From contig NZ_LXYO01000012.1 of the NCBI RefSeq assembly GCF_001650915.1, forward strand, positions 186,001 through 250,000: 64,000 nucleotides of DNA. Direction: 5' to 3'. Position 1 is the stretch's first letter; the number at the start of each line of letters is the position of its first letter. The notes under the pieces were generated by a model, which had not been told where the DNA came from, made no database searches, and saw only the letters and a list, made by a program, of their open reading frames with translations. Positions 27,855 through 36,840 of this stretch are shown piece after piece. The stretch is from Marinobacter sp. EhC06. Lineage in GTDB: Bacteria; Pseudomonadota; Gammaproteobacteria; Pseudomonadales; Oleiphilaceae. Made by a program: the position numbers and the translations under genes.

Positions 27855-28904
27855 ATGAGCGATCGCCGATCTACCCCAGCCAAAAGCCGGAACTCACTGG
27901 GAGACATCAGTGTTCTCTATGTATCTGCGCTAATGCGGGCAGCCGAAGCCGAAGGTGCGAACAGTGCAGAACTGGCATCCCGTTTCCAGCTTGACCATCA
28001 GACACTGACATCGCCAGAAGCACGCATCAGCATTCCAAGATTCATGCGCCTCGGGCACGCGGCGATCAACGAGACCGGCAACCCGGCCCTGGGTTTGAGG
28101 ATGGGAGCATTATCCCGGCCTGTCGACGCCGGTATTGCCGGGCTTGCCGGAGAGACCGCCAGCACGGCCGGAGCGTCGATCAGCGCACTGATTCGCTACG
28201 CTCTGCTGACCAGCCGCAACAGCCGGGGAACACCAACGGTCTGGCCGGAAATTCGGCAGGCCCAGTTCTATTCCATTCGCCCTTACAACGGCTTCAACTA
28301 TTTTGTGGTGGATTCTGTTCTGGCGGCCTGGACCCAGTTCCTGCGAACCGTGACCGGTCGCTATGACGTTCTTGAAAGAGTCACCATCGAGTACCGGTCC
28401 ATTGGCCAGGATGACTTATTCGAAAGCTGGTTCCGCTGTCCGGTGCAATTCGGAGCGACGAAGAACAGCCTCACAGTACGACAGGATATCTGGGAAAGCG
28501 CGAGCCAACAGGCCCAACCGGCCATGCATGAAAAGCTCACGGAGCTGTGCGAACGGGAACTGCAGCAGATCCGACGGGGATGGACAACGGGCGACCGGGT
28601 AAAAAACCTCCTCACACCGCTGTTCCGGGGCGAGACACCGAGCCTGGAAACCATTGCCATGAAACTGGGGGTTGCGCCATGGACGCTCCAGCGACAACTG
28701 GCTGCAGAGGGAACCGGGTTCAGGGAACTGATGGATGAAACGAGGAAACAGTTGGCGCGGGATTATATTCGCGAGACGGAGACATCACTGGCGGAAATCG
28801 CCTGGCTTCTGGGTTTTGCCAATCCTGCCGCCTTTCACAAGGCTTATCGGCGATGGTTCAGCCTGAGCCCGGGGGAACACCGAAAGCGAATCCGGCATTC
28901 CTGA
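27855..28904 (+). CDS. AraC family transcriptional regulator (OruR/Arabinose_bd type), fadH-linked
   Basis: 349 residues. The N-terminal ligand domain (about 15-210) is of the Arabinose_bd type (PF12625-like), seen in RISIPRFMRLGHAAINETGN and PALGLRMG. The C-terminal double helix-turn-helix (about 245-345) includes SLETIAMKLGVAPWTLQRQL and SLAEIAWLLGFANPAAFHKA, with the RRWF..SPGEHR ending. It is divergent from fadH. Regulation of fadH by a fatty-acid-derived ligand is inference from position. Confidence 0.9.
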   Translation: MSDRRSTPAKSRNSLGDISVLYVSALMRAAEAEGANSAELASRFQLDHQTLTSPEARISIPRFMRLGHAAINETGNPALGLRMGALSRPVDAGIAGLAGETASTAGASISALIRYALLTSRNSRGTPTVWPEIRQAQFYSIRPYNGFNYFVVDSVLAAWTQFLRTVTGRYDVLERVTIEYRSIGQDDLFESWFRCPVQFGATKNSLTVRQDIWESASQQAQPAMHEKLTELCERELQQIRRGWTTGDRVKNLLTPLFRGETPSLETIAMKLGVAPWTLQRQLAAEGTGFRELMDETRKQLARDYIRETETSLAEIAWLLGFANPAAFHKAYRRWFSLSPGEHRKRIRHS

Positions 28905-28906
28905 GA

Positions 28907-28993
28907 TCAGAGCTCCATAGCATCGTCCCAGCCAGCATCGTCTTCGTATTCTTCAAACTGGTTTTCAATCAACTCTTCTTCGTAATCCCGCAT
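28907..28993 (-). CDS. Small acidic protein (28 residues)
   Basis: ATG at 28993 opens a 28-codon frame, MRDYEEELIENQ then FEEYEDDAGWDDAMEL. An ACAGGACAG sequence upstream gives a modest ribosome site. The composition is strikingly acidic (more than 40 percent Asp plus Glu). It ends 2 bases from the stop of the convergent AraC gene. I think similar short acidic ORFs occur near tRNA genes in related species, but cannot verify this. Function unknown. Confidence 0.45.
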   Translation of the reverse strand: MRDYEEELIENQFEEYEDDAGWDDAMEL

Positions 28994-29136
28994 GGCGGCT
29001 GTCCTGTTCTTGAACTTTCCGGAACAGACTAGACCGTCTCGGTGACAGAACGATGACACAGAATTGAATTCGCGCAGACAGGAAAGGCCGTCAGAAATAC
29101 TGGGGCCGTTACGGATTAAAACAAGAAGAGCAAAAA

Positions 29137-29213
29137 TGGCGGAGCGGACGGGACTCGAACCCGCGACCCCCGGCGTGACAGGCCGGTATTCTAACCAACT
29201 GAACTACCGCTCC
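29137..29213 (-). tRNA. tRNA-Asp (GTC)
   Basis: A 77-nt cloverleaf on the minus strand: acceptor GGAGCGG pairing with CCGCTCC, D-loop TTCAGTTGGTTAGA, anticodon loop CCTGTCACG with anticodon GTC, T-loop GGTTCGAGTCC, and an encoded CCA. A T-rich stretch follows the CCA. It reads Asp codons GAC and GAU. Confidence 0.97.
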
Positions 29214-29287
29214 GTGCGGGTCACCACAGCTAGCCTCGAAAAGGCTTGGCAATCAAGGGTGTGATTGCTCTGTGACAACGAGGGCGC

Positions 29288-29315
29288 ATTATAAAGAGGC
29301 GCCCTGTTATGTCAA
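29288..29315 (-). promoter_or_regulatory. Promoter of tRNA-Asp
   Basis: Minus strand TTGACA (29310-29315) and TATAAT (29288-29293) are both perfect consensus, separated by 16 bases and followed by a GC-rich discriminator GCGCCC, typical of stringently controlled stable RNA promoters. A leader of about 65 nt precedes the mature tRNA. Confidence 0.85.
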
Positions 29316-29351
29316 CGCTTTTTCTTAAATTTTTTCAGAAAAAGCGTTCTG

Positions 29352-30383
29352 TTACATGGCATCGACCATGGCGTCCTTGCCCTGGGCGGTTTTGCGATAT
29401 TCGATAGGTGTCATTCCGGACCAGCGCTTGAATGCGCGATAAAAAGTGCTGGGCTCAGAGAAGCCGGTGAGATAGACAATTTCATCGATGGATTCGTCAG
29501 TAGTTGCCAGAAGCTGACGGGCCAGACGATAACGAAAATCCGCGAGCACCTGATTGAAGCTGGTCTCGGCCTCTGTCAGGCGCGTACGCAGGGTTCTCGG
29601 CTTGATACCAAGACGCTCGGCCACGGCATCCAGGGTAACCTCCCCGCTATCGAGGAGTTCGGCCACAATCCGCTCCACCTGGCCAACGATATCCTTTTTC
29701 TCCAGCCGGGCGACCTGTTCGCTGGCAAACCGCTCGTGCAGATCCAGCAGCTCCGGCTCCGCATGAGGTGAGGCGTGGGACAACAGTTTTGCAGGAAAGT
29801 ACAGCCGGTTCTGCTGCGCACCAAAGGTGACGTCACATCCGAGCACCTCGCGCACATGGTCCTGGCCCTCGGCCCGTTCATGCTCGAACTCAATGCGTGA
29901 GGGATAGAAGTTGCCATCGGTGATCGAGCGGAAAAAGGTAATCAATCCCAGCACGAAACATTCGTTGAAATGCCTCAGGCGGCGGACATCATCAGACGCT
30001 GCATCCAGCACCATGCAGGCGTCATCACCTTCAATGAAGAAATCGGTATTCGCCGCGTCACTCAGCAGGCGCTGGTAGTTCTGGGCCCGCCGCAGGCCTT
30101 CGCCGAAGGTTGGGCTGCTCAGAAAGAGATATTCCAGCACCTGTCCTTTGTACGCAGGGAGTAATTGCCCAAGGTGCAAGCCAACATCGGGATCCCCGGA
30201 AACATCCTCAACAGCCTGCCAGAAATACATCTGGGCACTGTGGGGGGTTCGAAGCTGCTCGGTATAGACGTAATTCTCATCCACACCCAGTCGAGTGAAG
30301 ATGGCATCGGTATCGATTCCCTTCTTTTTCATCGCCTCATAGATCAGGCGCAACATCACTCCCGCGTCACGAAGTTCCTGCAT
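29352..30383 (-). CDS. AraC family transcriptional regulator, MaoC-linked
   Basis: 343 residues. The N-terminal Arabinose_bd-like domain (about 5-210) includes YFWQAVEDVSGDPDVGLHLG. The C-terminal helix-turn-helix pair (about 240-335) includes TLDAVAERLGIKPRTLRTRL and YLTGFSEPSTFYRAFKRWSG, ending in MTPIEYRK. It is divergent from a MaoC-type hydratase gene. Regulators of this subgroup often sit beside fatty acid or polyhydroxyalkanoate genes. The target here is inferred from position only. Confidence 0.9.
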   Translation of the reverse strand: MQELRDAGVMLRLIYEAMKKKGIDTDAIFTRLGVDENYVYTEQLRTPHSAQMYFWQAVEDVSGDPDVGLHLGQLLPAYKGQVLEYLFLSSPTFGEGLRRAQNYQRLLSDAANTDFFIEGDDACMVLDAASDDVRRLRHFNECFVLGLITFFRSITDGNFYPSRIEFEHERAEGQDHVREVLGCDVTFGAQQNRLYFPAKLLSHASPHAEPELLDLHERFASEQVARLEKKDIVGQVERIVAELLDSGEVTLDAVAERLGIKPRTLRTRLTEAETSFNQVLADFRYRLARQLLATTDESIDEIVYLTGFSEPSTFYRAFKRWSGMTPIEYRKTAQGKDAMVDAM

Positions 30384-30463
30384 AAGATTCCGCTTTTTAT
30401 TGGTTTACTACTGTGACCTTCCCGACAGCCGCCATGGCACGCCAGGTCAATGCCTGATCTGGC

Positions 30464-30499
30464 GGGGTTTGCCAGACTCCAGGGGTTTGCCAGACTCAA
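30464..30499. repeat. Two tandem 18-bp repeats in the AraC-MaoC promoter region
   Basis: GGGGTTTGCCAGACTC followed by CA or AA is present twice back to back (30464-30481 and 30482-30499), 17 of 18 bases identical, followed by another GGGG. The 282-base divergent region is otherwise without a gene. The repeat lies about 80-115 bases from the AraC start and 165-200 bases from the MaoC start. Confidence 0.7.
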
Positions 30500-30665
30500 G
30501 GGGCCTATGAAATGCACCCTGTTAGACAATCGTCTTATATTAGAGCATATCAGGCCACAGACGCCGAGTTGTACCAAATTGTAAAAAAAAGCATACCCTT
30601 TGCTTCAAAGCTTTCTAATCAGGCAATGCCGGGATTCATTGTCCGGGCTGTGAAGGAGAACACCA

Positions 30666-31538
30666 ATGTCAGAGACTCTCGTTTACCACAACACGCCGCC
30701 CGCCTTGTTACCGATGTATGGCAGAACACTGTTGCCGAAGCAGAAGCAAACCGGCGGTGATATCAGCATCCCGAATCTCTCGGCGAGTCTGCTCGGTATC
30801 AGTACCGCAGGCAAGAACCTGAAACGCTACCAGCAGGTATGCGGCTTCAAGGCTCACAGTCATCTGCCTGTCACCTGGCCGCACGTGCTGGCTTTTCCCC
30901 TGCACCTGAAACTGCTTACCGAGAAAAGCTTTCCCCTGCCGCTGCTTGGTCTGGTGCATCTGCGAAATACGATCACCCAGCACCGACCAATCGGCACCGG
31001 GGAAAACCTGGATATGCAGGTAAGGCTCGGCAACACCGTTAACAGCGCCCGGGGCGTGGAATTCGACCTGATTACGGAGGCACGCTCGGCAGGAAGGCTG
31101 GTCTGGGAAGAAGCAAGCACAACGCTGTTCCGGCAATCGGATGGTGAGGGCAAATCCGGCAAAAAAGCGCCACCAGAGCTGGAGCGTTATCCGAACACAG
31201 AAAACATGAAAGCACCCGAGTCCATTGGCCGGCAGTACGCACGTGTATCCGGCGACAGCAATCCGATCCACATGCATGCCCTGAGCGCCAAAGCCTTCGG
31301 CTTTCCACGGGCAATCGCCCATGGCATGTGGACCAAAGCCCATGCACTCGCCCTACTGGAGCAACAGGAAGACTGGCAAAATGGCGCTCTGAGCGTCAGC
31401 TGCCAGTTCAAGAAACCGTTGTTTCTGCCCGGCACAGCCCAGCTCAACTGGCAAACGGGAGAGAAAGGCTGGGACTACCAGGTCTTGAACGCCAAAGGCG
31501 ATGCGCCCCATTTAACCGGGCGCATCAACTGGCTCTAG
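30666..31538 (+). CDS. MaoC-like hot-dog hydratase
   Basis: 290 residues, with two hot-dog halves. The active-site motif of (R)-specific enoyl-CoA hydratases is in the second half: YARVSGDSNPIHMHALSAKA, then FGFPRAIAHGMW, with the Asp and His of the D-x4-H dyad (D of SGDSNPIH). The N-terminal half is degenerate. AAGGAGAA just before the start is a good ribosome site. The enzyme would hydrate trans-2-enoyl-CoA or a related thioester. Its stop codon overlaps that of the convergent histidine kinase gene within one CTAG. Confidence 0.87.
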   Translation: MSETLVYHNTPPALLPMYGRTLLPKQKQTGGDISIPNLSASLLGISTAGKNLKRYQQVCGFKAHSHLPVTWPHVLAFPLHLKLLTEKSFPLPLLGLVHLRNTITQHRPIGTGENLDMQVRLGNTVNSARGVEFDLITEARSAGRLVWEEASTTLFRQSDGEGKSGKKAPPELERYPNTENMKAPESIGRQYARVSGDSNPIHMHALSAKAFGFPRAIAHGMWTKAHALALLEQQEDWQNGALSVSCQFKKPLFLPGTAQLNWQTGEKGWDYQVLNAKGDAPHLTGRINWL

Positions 31539-33118
31539 TTCTGGGAAGGCTCACCATCCGGTGCGCAGGGGGAACCCTGGGCGCCGGCGACAGGCAAAGT
31601 AAAATAGAAACAGGCGCCGCCATCTTCCGGTCGCTCGAAACCTATGTCGCCACCCTGCGCCTGTATCAACGAGCGGCAGGTTGAGAGACCAATCCCCATG
31701 CCCTCGTCCTTGGTTGTGAAGAACGGCAGGAACAGTTTCTCTTCGGCGTCTTCCGACAAGCCAACGCCATGGTCGCGCACCTGGATTCGCACACAGGTGT
31801 CACCCTGCACACTGGCACTCACCTCGACCGGCGCACTGGAATCAATGCTGCTGGTGGCCTCCAGGGCATTACGAATCAGGTTGAGCGCTACCTGCTGCAC
31901 CTGAACCGGGTCTGCCAGAACCTCCGGCATGTTCTCCGGAACCGACAGTTCAATGGCACCCTTGTTGTTGCGCATATCCACTTCTGCAAACTGCCGGGTG
32001 TCTTCCAGCAACGCAGGCACGGACAGTACTTCCTTGCCCGTGGCCGGCTTTTTCATGAATCGACGTATGCGACGTATGATTTCACTGGCCCGGTGGGACT
32101 GGGCCTCAATTTTGTCCAGGGTCTCCTGAAGCAGACCCATGTCCGCGTTTTCCTTCGCCATCATCCGCTTGGCAACGCGGGCATAATTGGTGATGGCTGT
32201 CAGCGGCTGGTTAACCTCATGGGCAACACCGGCGGCCATCTCACCCATGGTAGTCAGGCGGGAGGTATGGGCCAGCTGATCACGCTGTTCCTGAACCAGC
32301 TGCCTGGCATCCTCCAGCGCCTTTTCGTTGTCCAGTTCGGCAGTGATATCCCGGAACACGACAACCGCACCATGAAGCTCGTCAGAGTCCAGTTTCGGGG
32401 TGGAACGATATTCCGCCGGAAAGCCGGTGCCATCGGCCCGCAGCATTCGGATATCCCGCTGGCTCTCCGCCACACCCTGCTGGCAGGTGGCCTTTACCGG
32501 CAAGCCGTCCGGATTGTCCCCGGCGGTCGCGAAGTGGGTCTGGAAAAAATCGCGACCAATCAGCTCTTCCACCGGGCAGCCAACAATCGAGGCCGCCGCA
32601 GGGTTGGCAAATTCGATGATGCCGTTCTCATCAAGACCGTAGATGCCTTCGCTGATGGAATTGAGAATCCGGGCCTGGTCACTCTGCAGCTCGCGATTGC
32701 GGGCCTGCAGCTCCCGCTCGAGGCGAATCACACTGGCGTGGGTTTTAACCCGGGCGATCACTTCCTGGGACTGGAAGGGTTTGGAAATGTAGTCGGCGCC
32801 ACCGAGGGAAAAGCCTTTCACCTTCGCCTGCAGGTCATCCAGCGCAGACAGGAACACAACGGCGCAGTCGGCCGTCTGAGGGTCCGCCTTCAGGCGCTCA
32901 CAGACTTCATAGCCATCCATCTCCGGCATCATGATATCCAGCAGAATCACTTCAGGCTGATGGCGGTGGGCAAGGTCGAGGGCCTTTTCGCCTTCGTTGG
33001 CAATGAGTAGCCGGTAACCTTTGTCTTTCAGGGTCTCATAGAGGACTTTGAGGTTCTGCGGATTATCATCCACGAGCAGAACCGTTACCTCCGAGTTCTC
33101 GCTGACAGCTTCAGTCAT
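31535..33118 (-). CDS. Sensor histidine kinase with N-terminal receiver domain (REC-PAS-HisKA-HATPase)
   Basis: 527 residues with no membrane segment. The receiver domain is at 9-130 (LLVDDNPQNL, phospho-Asp in ILLDIMMPEMDGYE). A PAS domain follows (about 150-265). HisKA has its phospho-His near residue 300 in AHEVNQPLTAITNY, and HATPase has NLIRNALEA and GMGIGLSTCRSLI. The cytoplasmic PAS and FixL-like kinase core fit redox or metabolite sensing. It follows a FixJ-type regulator gene after 45 bases and both follow a Lon-like protease gene. Confidence 0.93.
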   Translation of the reverse strand: MTEAVSENSEVTVLLVDDNPQNLKVLYETLKDKGYRLLIANEGEKALDLAHRHQPEVILLDIMMPEMDGYEVCERLKADPQTADCAVVFLSALDDLQAKVKGFSLGGADYISKPFQSQEVIARVKTHASVIRLERELQARNRELQSDQARILNSISEGIYGLDENGIIEFANPAAASIVGCPVEELIGRDFFQTHFATAGDNPDGLPVKATCQQGVAESQRDIRMLRADGTGFPAEYRSTPKLDSDELHGAVVVFRDITAELDNEKALEDARQLVQEQRDQLAHTSRLTTMGEMAAGVAHEVNQPLTAITNYARVAKRMMAKENADMGLLQETLDKIEAQSHRASEIIRRIRRFMKKPATGKEVLSVPALLEDTRQFAEVDMRNNKGAIELSVPENMPEVLADPVQVQQVALNLIRNALEATSSIDSSAPVEVSASVQGDTCVRIQVRDHGVGLSEDAEEKLFLPFFTTKDEGMGIGLSTCRSLIQAQGGDIGFERPEDGGACFYFTLPVAGAQGSPCAPDGEPSQN

Positions 33119-33163
33119 AAATGTCGGGCCGGTTAAAAAAGTAACCGTATGATGCCGCCGGGA

Positions 33164-33790
33164 TCACCCTGCGTCGATAAGGTCCTTTACGGACAGGACC
33201 ATACGAACGAGATGTGCCAGGGAATGGGTACCCATCTTGTGCATAACGCGGGAACGGTGGATCTCCACTGTGCGCTGGCTTATCTCCAGCTCAATGGCAA
33301 TCACCTTGTTCGCCTGACCAGCAATCATCCTGTCCATGATCTCGTGCTCGCGGGGGGTGAGGCTCTTGATGCGGCGGATGATCTCCTGCTTCTCATCCAG
33401 AGACTTCCGCTGCTCCAGATCCTGCTTGAGTGCCGCCTCGATTTTCTCCAGCAGCGCTTCTTCCCGGTATGGCTTCTGAATGAAGTCCACAGCGCCCTCT
33501 TTCATGGCATCAACGGCCATGGGCACATCACCGTGGCCGGTCACAAAGATGATGGGCAGGATGGAGTGTTTTTCATTGAGTTTTTTCTGGAGTTCCATAC
33601 CGTCCATGCCGGGCATGCGGATATCCAGCACAATGCAGCCTGCCATCTTGTCGGAATAATCCTTCAGGAAAGCGGTTGCACTCTCATAGGTCTTGACCGG
33701 CTTGCCGTCGGATTTCAGCAGCAGCTCCAGGGAATCGCGGACTGCTTCATCGTCCTCTACAACGTACACGGTTTGCTGGATATCAGTCAT
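33164..33790 (-). CDS. FixJ/NarL-type response regulator
   Basis: 208 residues. Receiver domain 1-125 with D56 as phospho-acceptor (CIVLDIRMPGMDG) and Lys in FIQKPYREE. The C-terminal LuxR helix-turn-helix (about 140-205) includes LTPREHEIMDRMIAGQANKV and EISQRTVEIHRSRVMHKMG. It is the partner of the downstream kinase in the same unit. Target genes are unknown. Confidence 0.94.
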   Translation of the reverse strand: MTDIQQTVYVVEDDEAVRDSLELLLKSDGKPVKTYESATAFLKDYSDKMAGCIVLDIRMPGMDGMELQKKLNEKHSILPIIFVTGHGDVPMAVDAMKEGAVDFIQKPYREEALLEKIEAALKQDLEQRKSLDEKQEIIRRIKSLTPREHEIMDRMIAGQANKVIAIELEISQRTVEIHRSRVMHKMGTHSLAHLVRMVLSVKDLIDAG

Positions 33791-33829
33791 GGGTGTGTTC
33801 TCTCCTGTCCGTTTTCTTATGATCGCCGG

Positions 33830-36238
33830 TCAGTGAATTGACGGGTCTTTATGGTCGTCACGAGCATGTTCCTGGCGCTCGTGTTCCCGCATTTTCTCAA
33901 GTCGTTGCTGGATAATGCCAAAAACGCTCTGCTTCGGGTACCTGCCTTTGTCATCGGCCTTGCCCGCAGGCTTGCCAAGCAGCAGAGTTATGGCCTCTTC
34001 AACACGGGCAACCGCGTACACCGAGAATTGCCCCCCGCGCACTGCCTGCACCACTTCGCTGTCTAGCATCAGGTTCTGCACATTGGTGGCTGGCACAATG
34101 ACACCCTGGGTGCCTGACAGTCCGCCCTTGAGCTGGCAGGTGGTGAAAAAGCCTTCCACTTTCTCATTCACGCCTCCGATGGGCTGAACTTCGCCAAACT
34201 GGTTGACCGACCCTGTGATCGCCAGATCCTGTCGCACCGGAATTCCGGAGAGTGACGAGATCAGCGCGCACAGCTCTGCCAGCGATGCACTGTCACCGTC
34301 CACTTCGCCGTAGTTCTGCTCGAAAGTCAGACTGGCCGACAGATGCATCGGATCGTTGACCGCAAAATGGGAGGCGAGCCAGGAGCTGAGAATCATCACG
34401 CCCTTGGAGTGAAGATTGCCACCGAGCTTCACATCACGCTCAATATCCATCACCGCGCCATCTCCATAATAGCAGGTAGCAGTGACACGGTTGGAAAGGC
34501 CAAATTCAAAGCCACCCGTGGACAGCACTGACAGTGCATTGACCTGGCCAACGCACTTCCCAGTGGTAGTTACGAGCGTCGTGCCGTCACGGATGGAATC
34601 GTAGAACTGATCCCGGATCCGGCTGCTGCGATATTTCGCACTTTCCAGCGCGCGCTCAACATGCAGGTCCTGGATCAGCTTGGCACCGGCCTGTCGGGCC
34701 CAGAAATCCGATTCCCGCAGCAGATTGGCAATATCCGCGGCGTGCAGGGAGAGTCTGTCCTGATGTTCTGCCATCCGGGCACTGTGCTCGATTACCCGGG
34801 CAACGGCCTTGTTCGAACAATGCAGCAGTTTCTTCTCACTCACAAGGCTGGCAATGAATTTTGCATAAAGCAACTGACTGTCATCGGAGCGGTACATCTC
34901 GTTCTCGAAATCCGCCGTCACCCGGAACAGTTCGGCAAACTCGGAATCGTATTCCTGCAGCAACATCCAGGTTTCACGATCACCGAACAGAACGATCTTG
35001 ACGTCCAGGGGAACCGATTCTGGTTCAATTGAGATAGTGCCGGACAGCGTCAGTTCCCGTTCCAGGGAATTTATCTGTATGGACTTCGAGCGCAAGGCAC
35101 GCTTGAGGCCGTCCCATACAAACGGCTGTTCCAGAACCTTGATGGCATCCATCAGCAGATAGCCCCCGTTGGCCCTGTGCAGGCTGCCCGGTCGAATCAG
35201 GGAAAAATCCGTGAACACCGTGCCCTTGTAGGTAACGTTCTCCACATAGCCAAACAGGTTATGGTAGGTGGGGTTATCCTCCACCACCATAGGCACCTCG
35301 TTGGTTTTCTGGTGCACCAGCACATTGACGAGATACCTGCGGGGCATCTTCTTGTCCAGGGAAGCGTAGGCAATTGCCGCCTGTTCTTCATTGTCGTCGA
35401 GAAATATCTCCAGATTCTCCACCAGGTCCGCCCGAACCGCTTCAAAATAGGCGACCACATCAGGCAGATCCTTGTATTTTTCGATCAGCTCATCAATCTG
35501 GTGGCCAGAGATACCTTCGAGCGTTTCCTGGTTCAGGGCCTGCTGTTTATCAGCATACTCCTGCTCCCAGTCCGCCAGTTTGCGCAGGGCCTGGCGCAGC
35601 TTTTTCTCGAGCCTGTTGATGGTATCTTCAAACTTGTCACGCTGCTCTTCGCTCAGGGCCTGGAAGGATTCTGCGGTATGAGGCTCATCCCCGTTCATGG
35701 CAACCAGGCGGTAGCCACCCGGCGTGGTCACAGTGAGGCTCACCTTTTTGCGGCGGGCCTGGGCCGCCACTTTCTCCAGCTCATCTTCCTGCTTCTTGCC
35801 GTACTCGTTCTTCAACTGCTCCGAGCGCTCCAGGAAACTGTCACTGTCAAAGGTCTGGGGAATCACCTTGACCAGTCGACTCATCAGCTTTTCCATATCC
35901 TGCTTGAGCTGGGTGCCTTTTCCTGCCGGCAACTGCAACAGCTTCGGAATACGCGGCTCCTCGAAGTTGGCCACGTAGCACCAGTCATGGCTCTGTTGAT
36001 CCGTATCCACATGGTGCTCCAGGTAGCGCAACATCATGGTGCGCTTACCCAGGCCATTTCGGCCAACGGCATACACGTTGTAACCGCCATGGGGCATTGC
36101 CAGGGCAAAACGCACAGCTTCCTGGGCGCGGTTCTGCCCGACGATTTCAGCCAGGGGCTCCAGTTGCTTGGTGGTTTTGAACGGCAGATCTTTCAGAACA
36201 CAGGCTTTGTAAAGCTGGTGCAGAGACAGTGACTTCAA
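33830..36238 (-). CDS. Lon-like ATP-dependent protease (AAA_32/LonB-type)
   Basis: 802 residues. The Walker A is GRNGLGKRT (59-67). A long helical insertion with coiled coil (about 130-290) interrupts the AAA domain. The C-terminal Lon protease domain has the catalytic Ser in GEVDGDSASLAELCA (near 648) and Lys in GGVNEKVEGFFTTC (near 692). The protein lacks the N-terminal substrate domain of classic Lon and belongs to the cytoplasmic Lon-like family with AAA_32 domain. It is upstream of the two-component pair by 40 bases and may be co-transcribed. Confidence 0.92.
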   Translation of the reverse strand: MKSLSLHQLYKACVLKDLPFKTTKQLEPLAEIVGQNRAQEAVRFALAMPHGGYNVYAVGRNGLGKRTMMLRYLEHHVDTDQQSHDWCYVANFEEPRIPKLLQLPAGKGTQLKQDMEKLMSRLVKVIPQTFDSDSFLERSEQLKNEYGKKQEDELEKVAAQARRKKVSLTVTTPGGYRLVAMNGDEPHTAESFQALSEEQRDKFEDTINRLEKKLRQALRKLADWEQEYADKQQALNQETLEGISGHQIDELIEKYKDLPDVVAYFEAVRADLVENLEIFLDDNEEQAAIAYASLDKKMPRRYLVNVLVHQKTNEVPMVVEDNPTYHNLFGYVENVTYKGTVFTDFSLIRPGSLHRANGGYLLMDAIKVLEQPFVWDGLKRALRSKSIQINSLERELTLSGTISIEPESVPLDVKIVLFGDRETWMLLQEYDSEFAELFRVTADFENEMYRSDDSQLLYAKFIASLVSEKKLLHCSNKAVARVIEHSARMAEHQDRLSLHAADIANLLRESDFWARQAGAKLIQDLHVERALESAKYRSSRIRDQFYDSIRDGTTLVTTTGKCVGQVNALSVLSTGGFEFGLSNRVTATCYYGDGAVMDIERDVKLGGNLHSKGVMILSSWLASHFAVNDPMHLSASLTFEQNYGEVDGDSASLAELCALISSLSGIPVRQDLAITGSVNQFGEVQPIGGVNEKVEGFFTTCQLKGGLSGTQGVIVPATNVQNLMLDSEVVQAVRGGQFSVYAVARVEEAITLLLGKPAGKADDKGRYPKQSVFGIIQQRLEKMREHERQEHARDDHKDPSIH

Positions 36239-36455
36239 GGTTTGGTCCTGTAACGGTTAACACATTGGCCGGTCATTGTAGATTCTGCAGTCGGCTCTGT
36301 CGCGTTCAGCAGGAAGATTTCTGGAGTTGCGCACACTGCACAGGATTTTGTTAGACAGTTCACAATTCCGCAGCCGGTTATTTTTCAGCCAGCCCTTCCG
36401 GAACTACACTTCATCTCCCAACCATAAATACAATGAATGCAAGGGACGCCAGTGT

Positions 36456-36833
36456 ATGACCAGTGATTCCGCCGAACGCAGAATCAAGGATCGTTACCCC
36501 GCCTCCTGCCTGAAGGTTCAGCTCCGGGAGCGTGGTTTCTTTGGTCGGGGCAAGCAGCCCACGCCGGTTACCTGCCTGGACCTAAACCGCTACGGTATGG
36601 CCGTGCTCTGCCCCAGGCCGGTGGAGCCCGGGGCCCGCCTGTTCATGGATTTTGACGGCAAATACATCAGCGAATCGCGGGTTTGCGCCCGGGTGGTGGA
36701 CTGCCAACCTTACCAGGCCGGCTATCGCGTCAGCGTGCAGTTCAGCTATTGCCTGGACAAAAAAGGCTATTCACGAACTGTCGACAATGCCCTGTCGCGG
36801 ATTGAAGGCTTCTACAACCGGTTTGCCAGCTGA
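36456..36833 (+). CDS. PilZ domain protein
   Basis: 125 residues from the ATG at 36456; a longer frame upstream is not PilZ-like. The cyclic-di-GMP motif RxxxR is in ERRIKDRYPAS. The second motif, usually D/NxSxxG, appears as DLNRYGMAV, with Asn in place of Ser. A single PilZ barrel with no output domain suggests an adaptor that binds c-di-GMP and acts on a partner. It is convergent with the flavodoxin-like gene. AAGGGA lies 9 bases before the start. Confidence 0.85.
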   Translation: MTSDSAERRIKDRYPASCLKVQLRERGFFGRGKQPTPVTCLDLNRYGMAVLCPRPVEPGARLFMDFDGKYISESRVCARVVDCQPYQAGYRVSVQFSYCLDKKGYSRTVDNALSRIEGFYNRFAS

Positions 36834-36840
36834 GCCAGCC

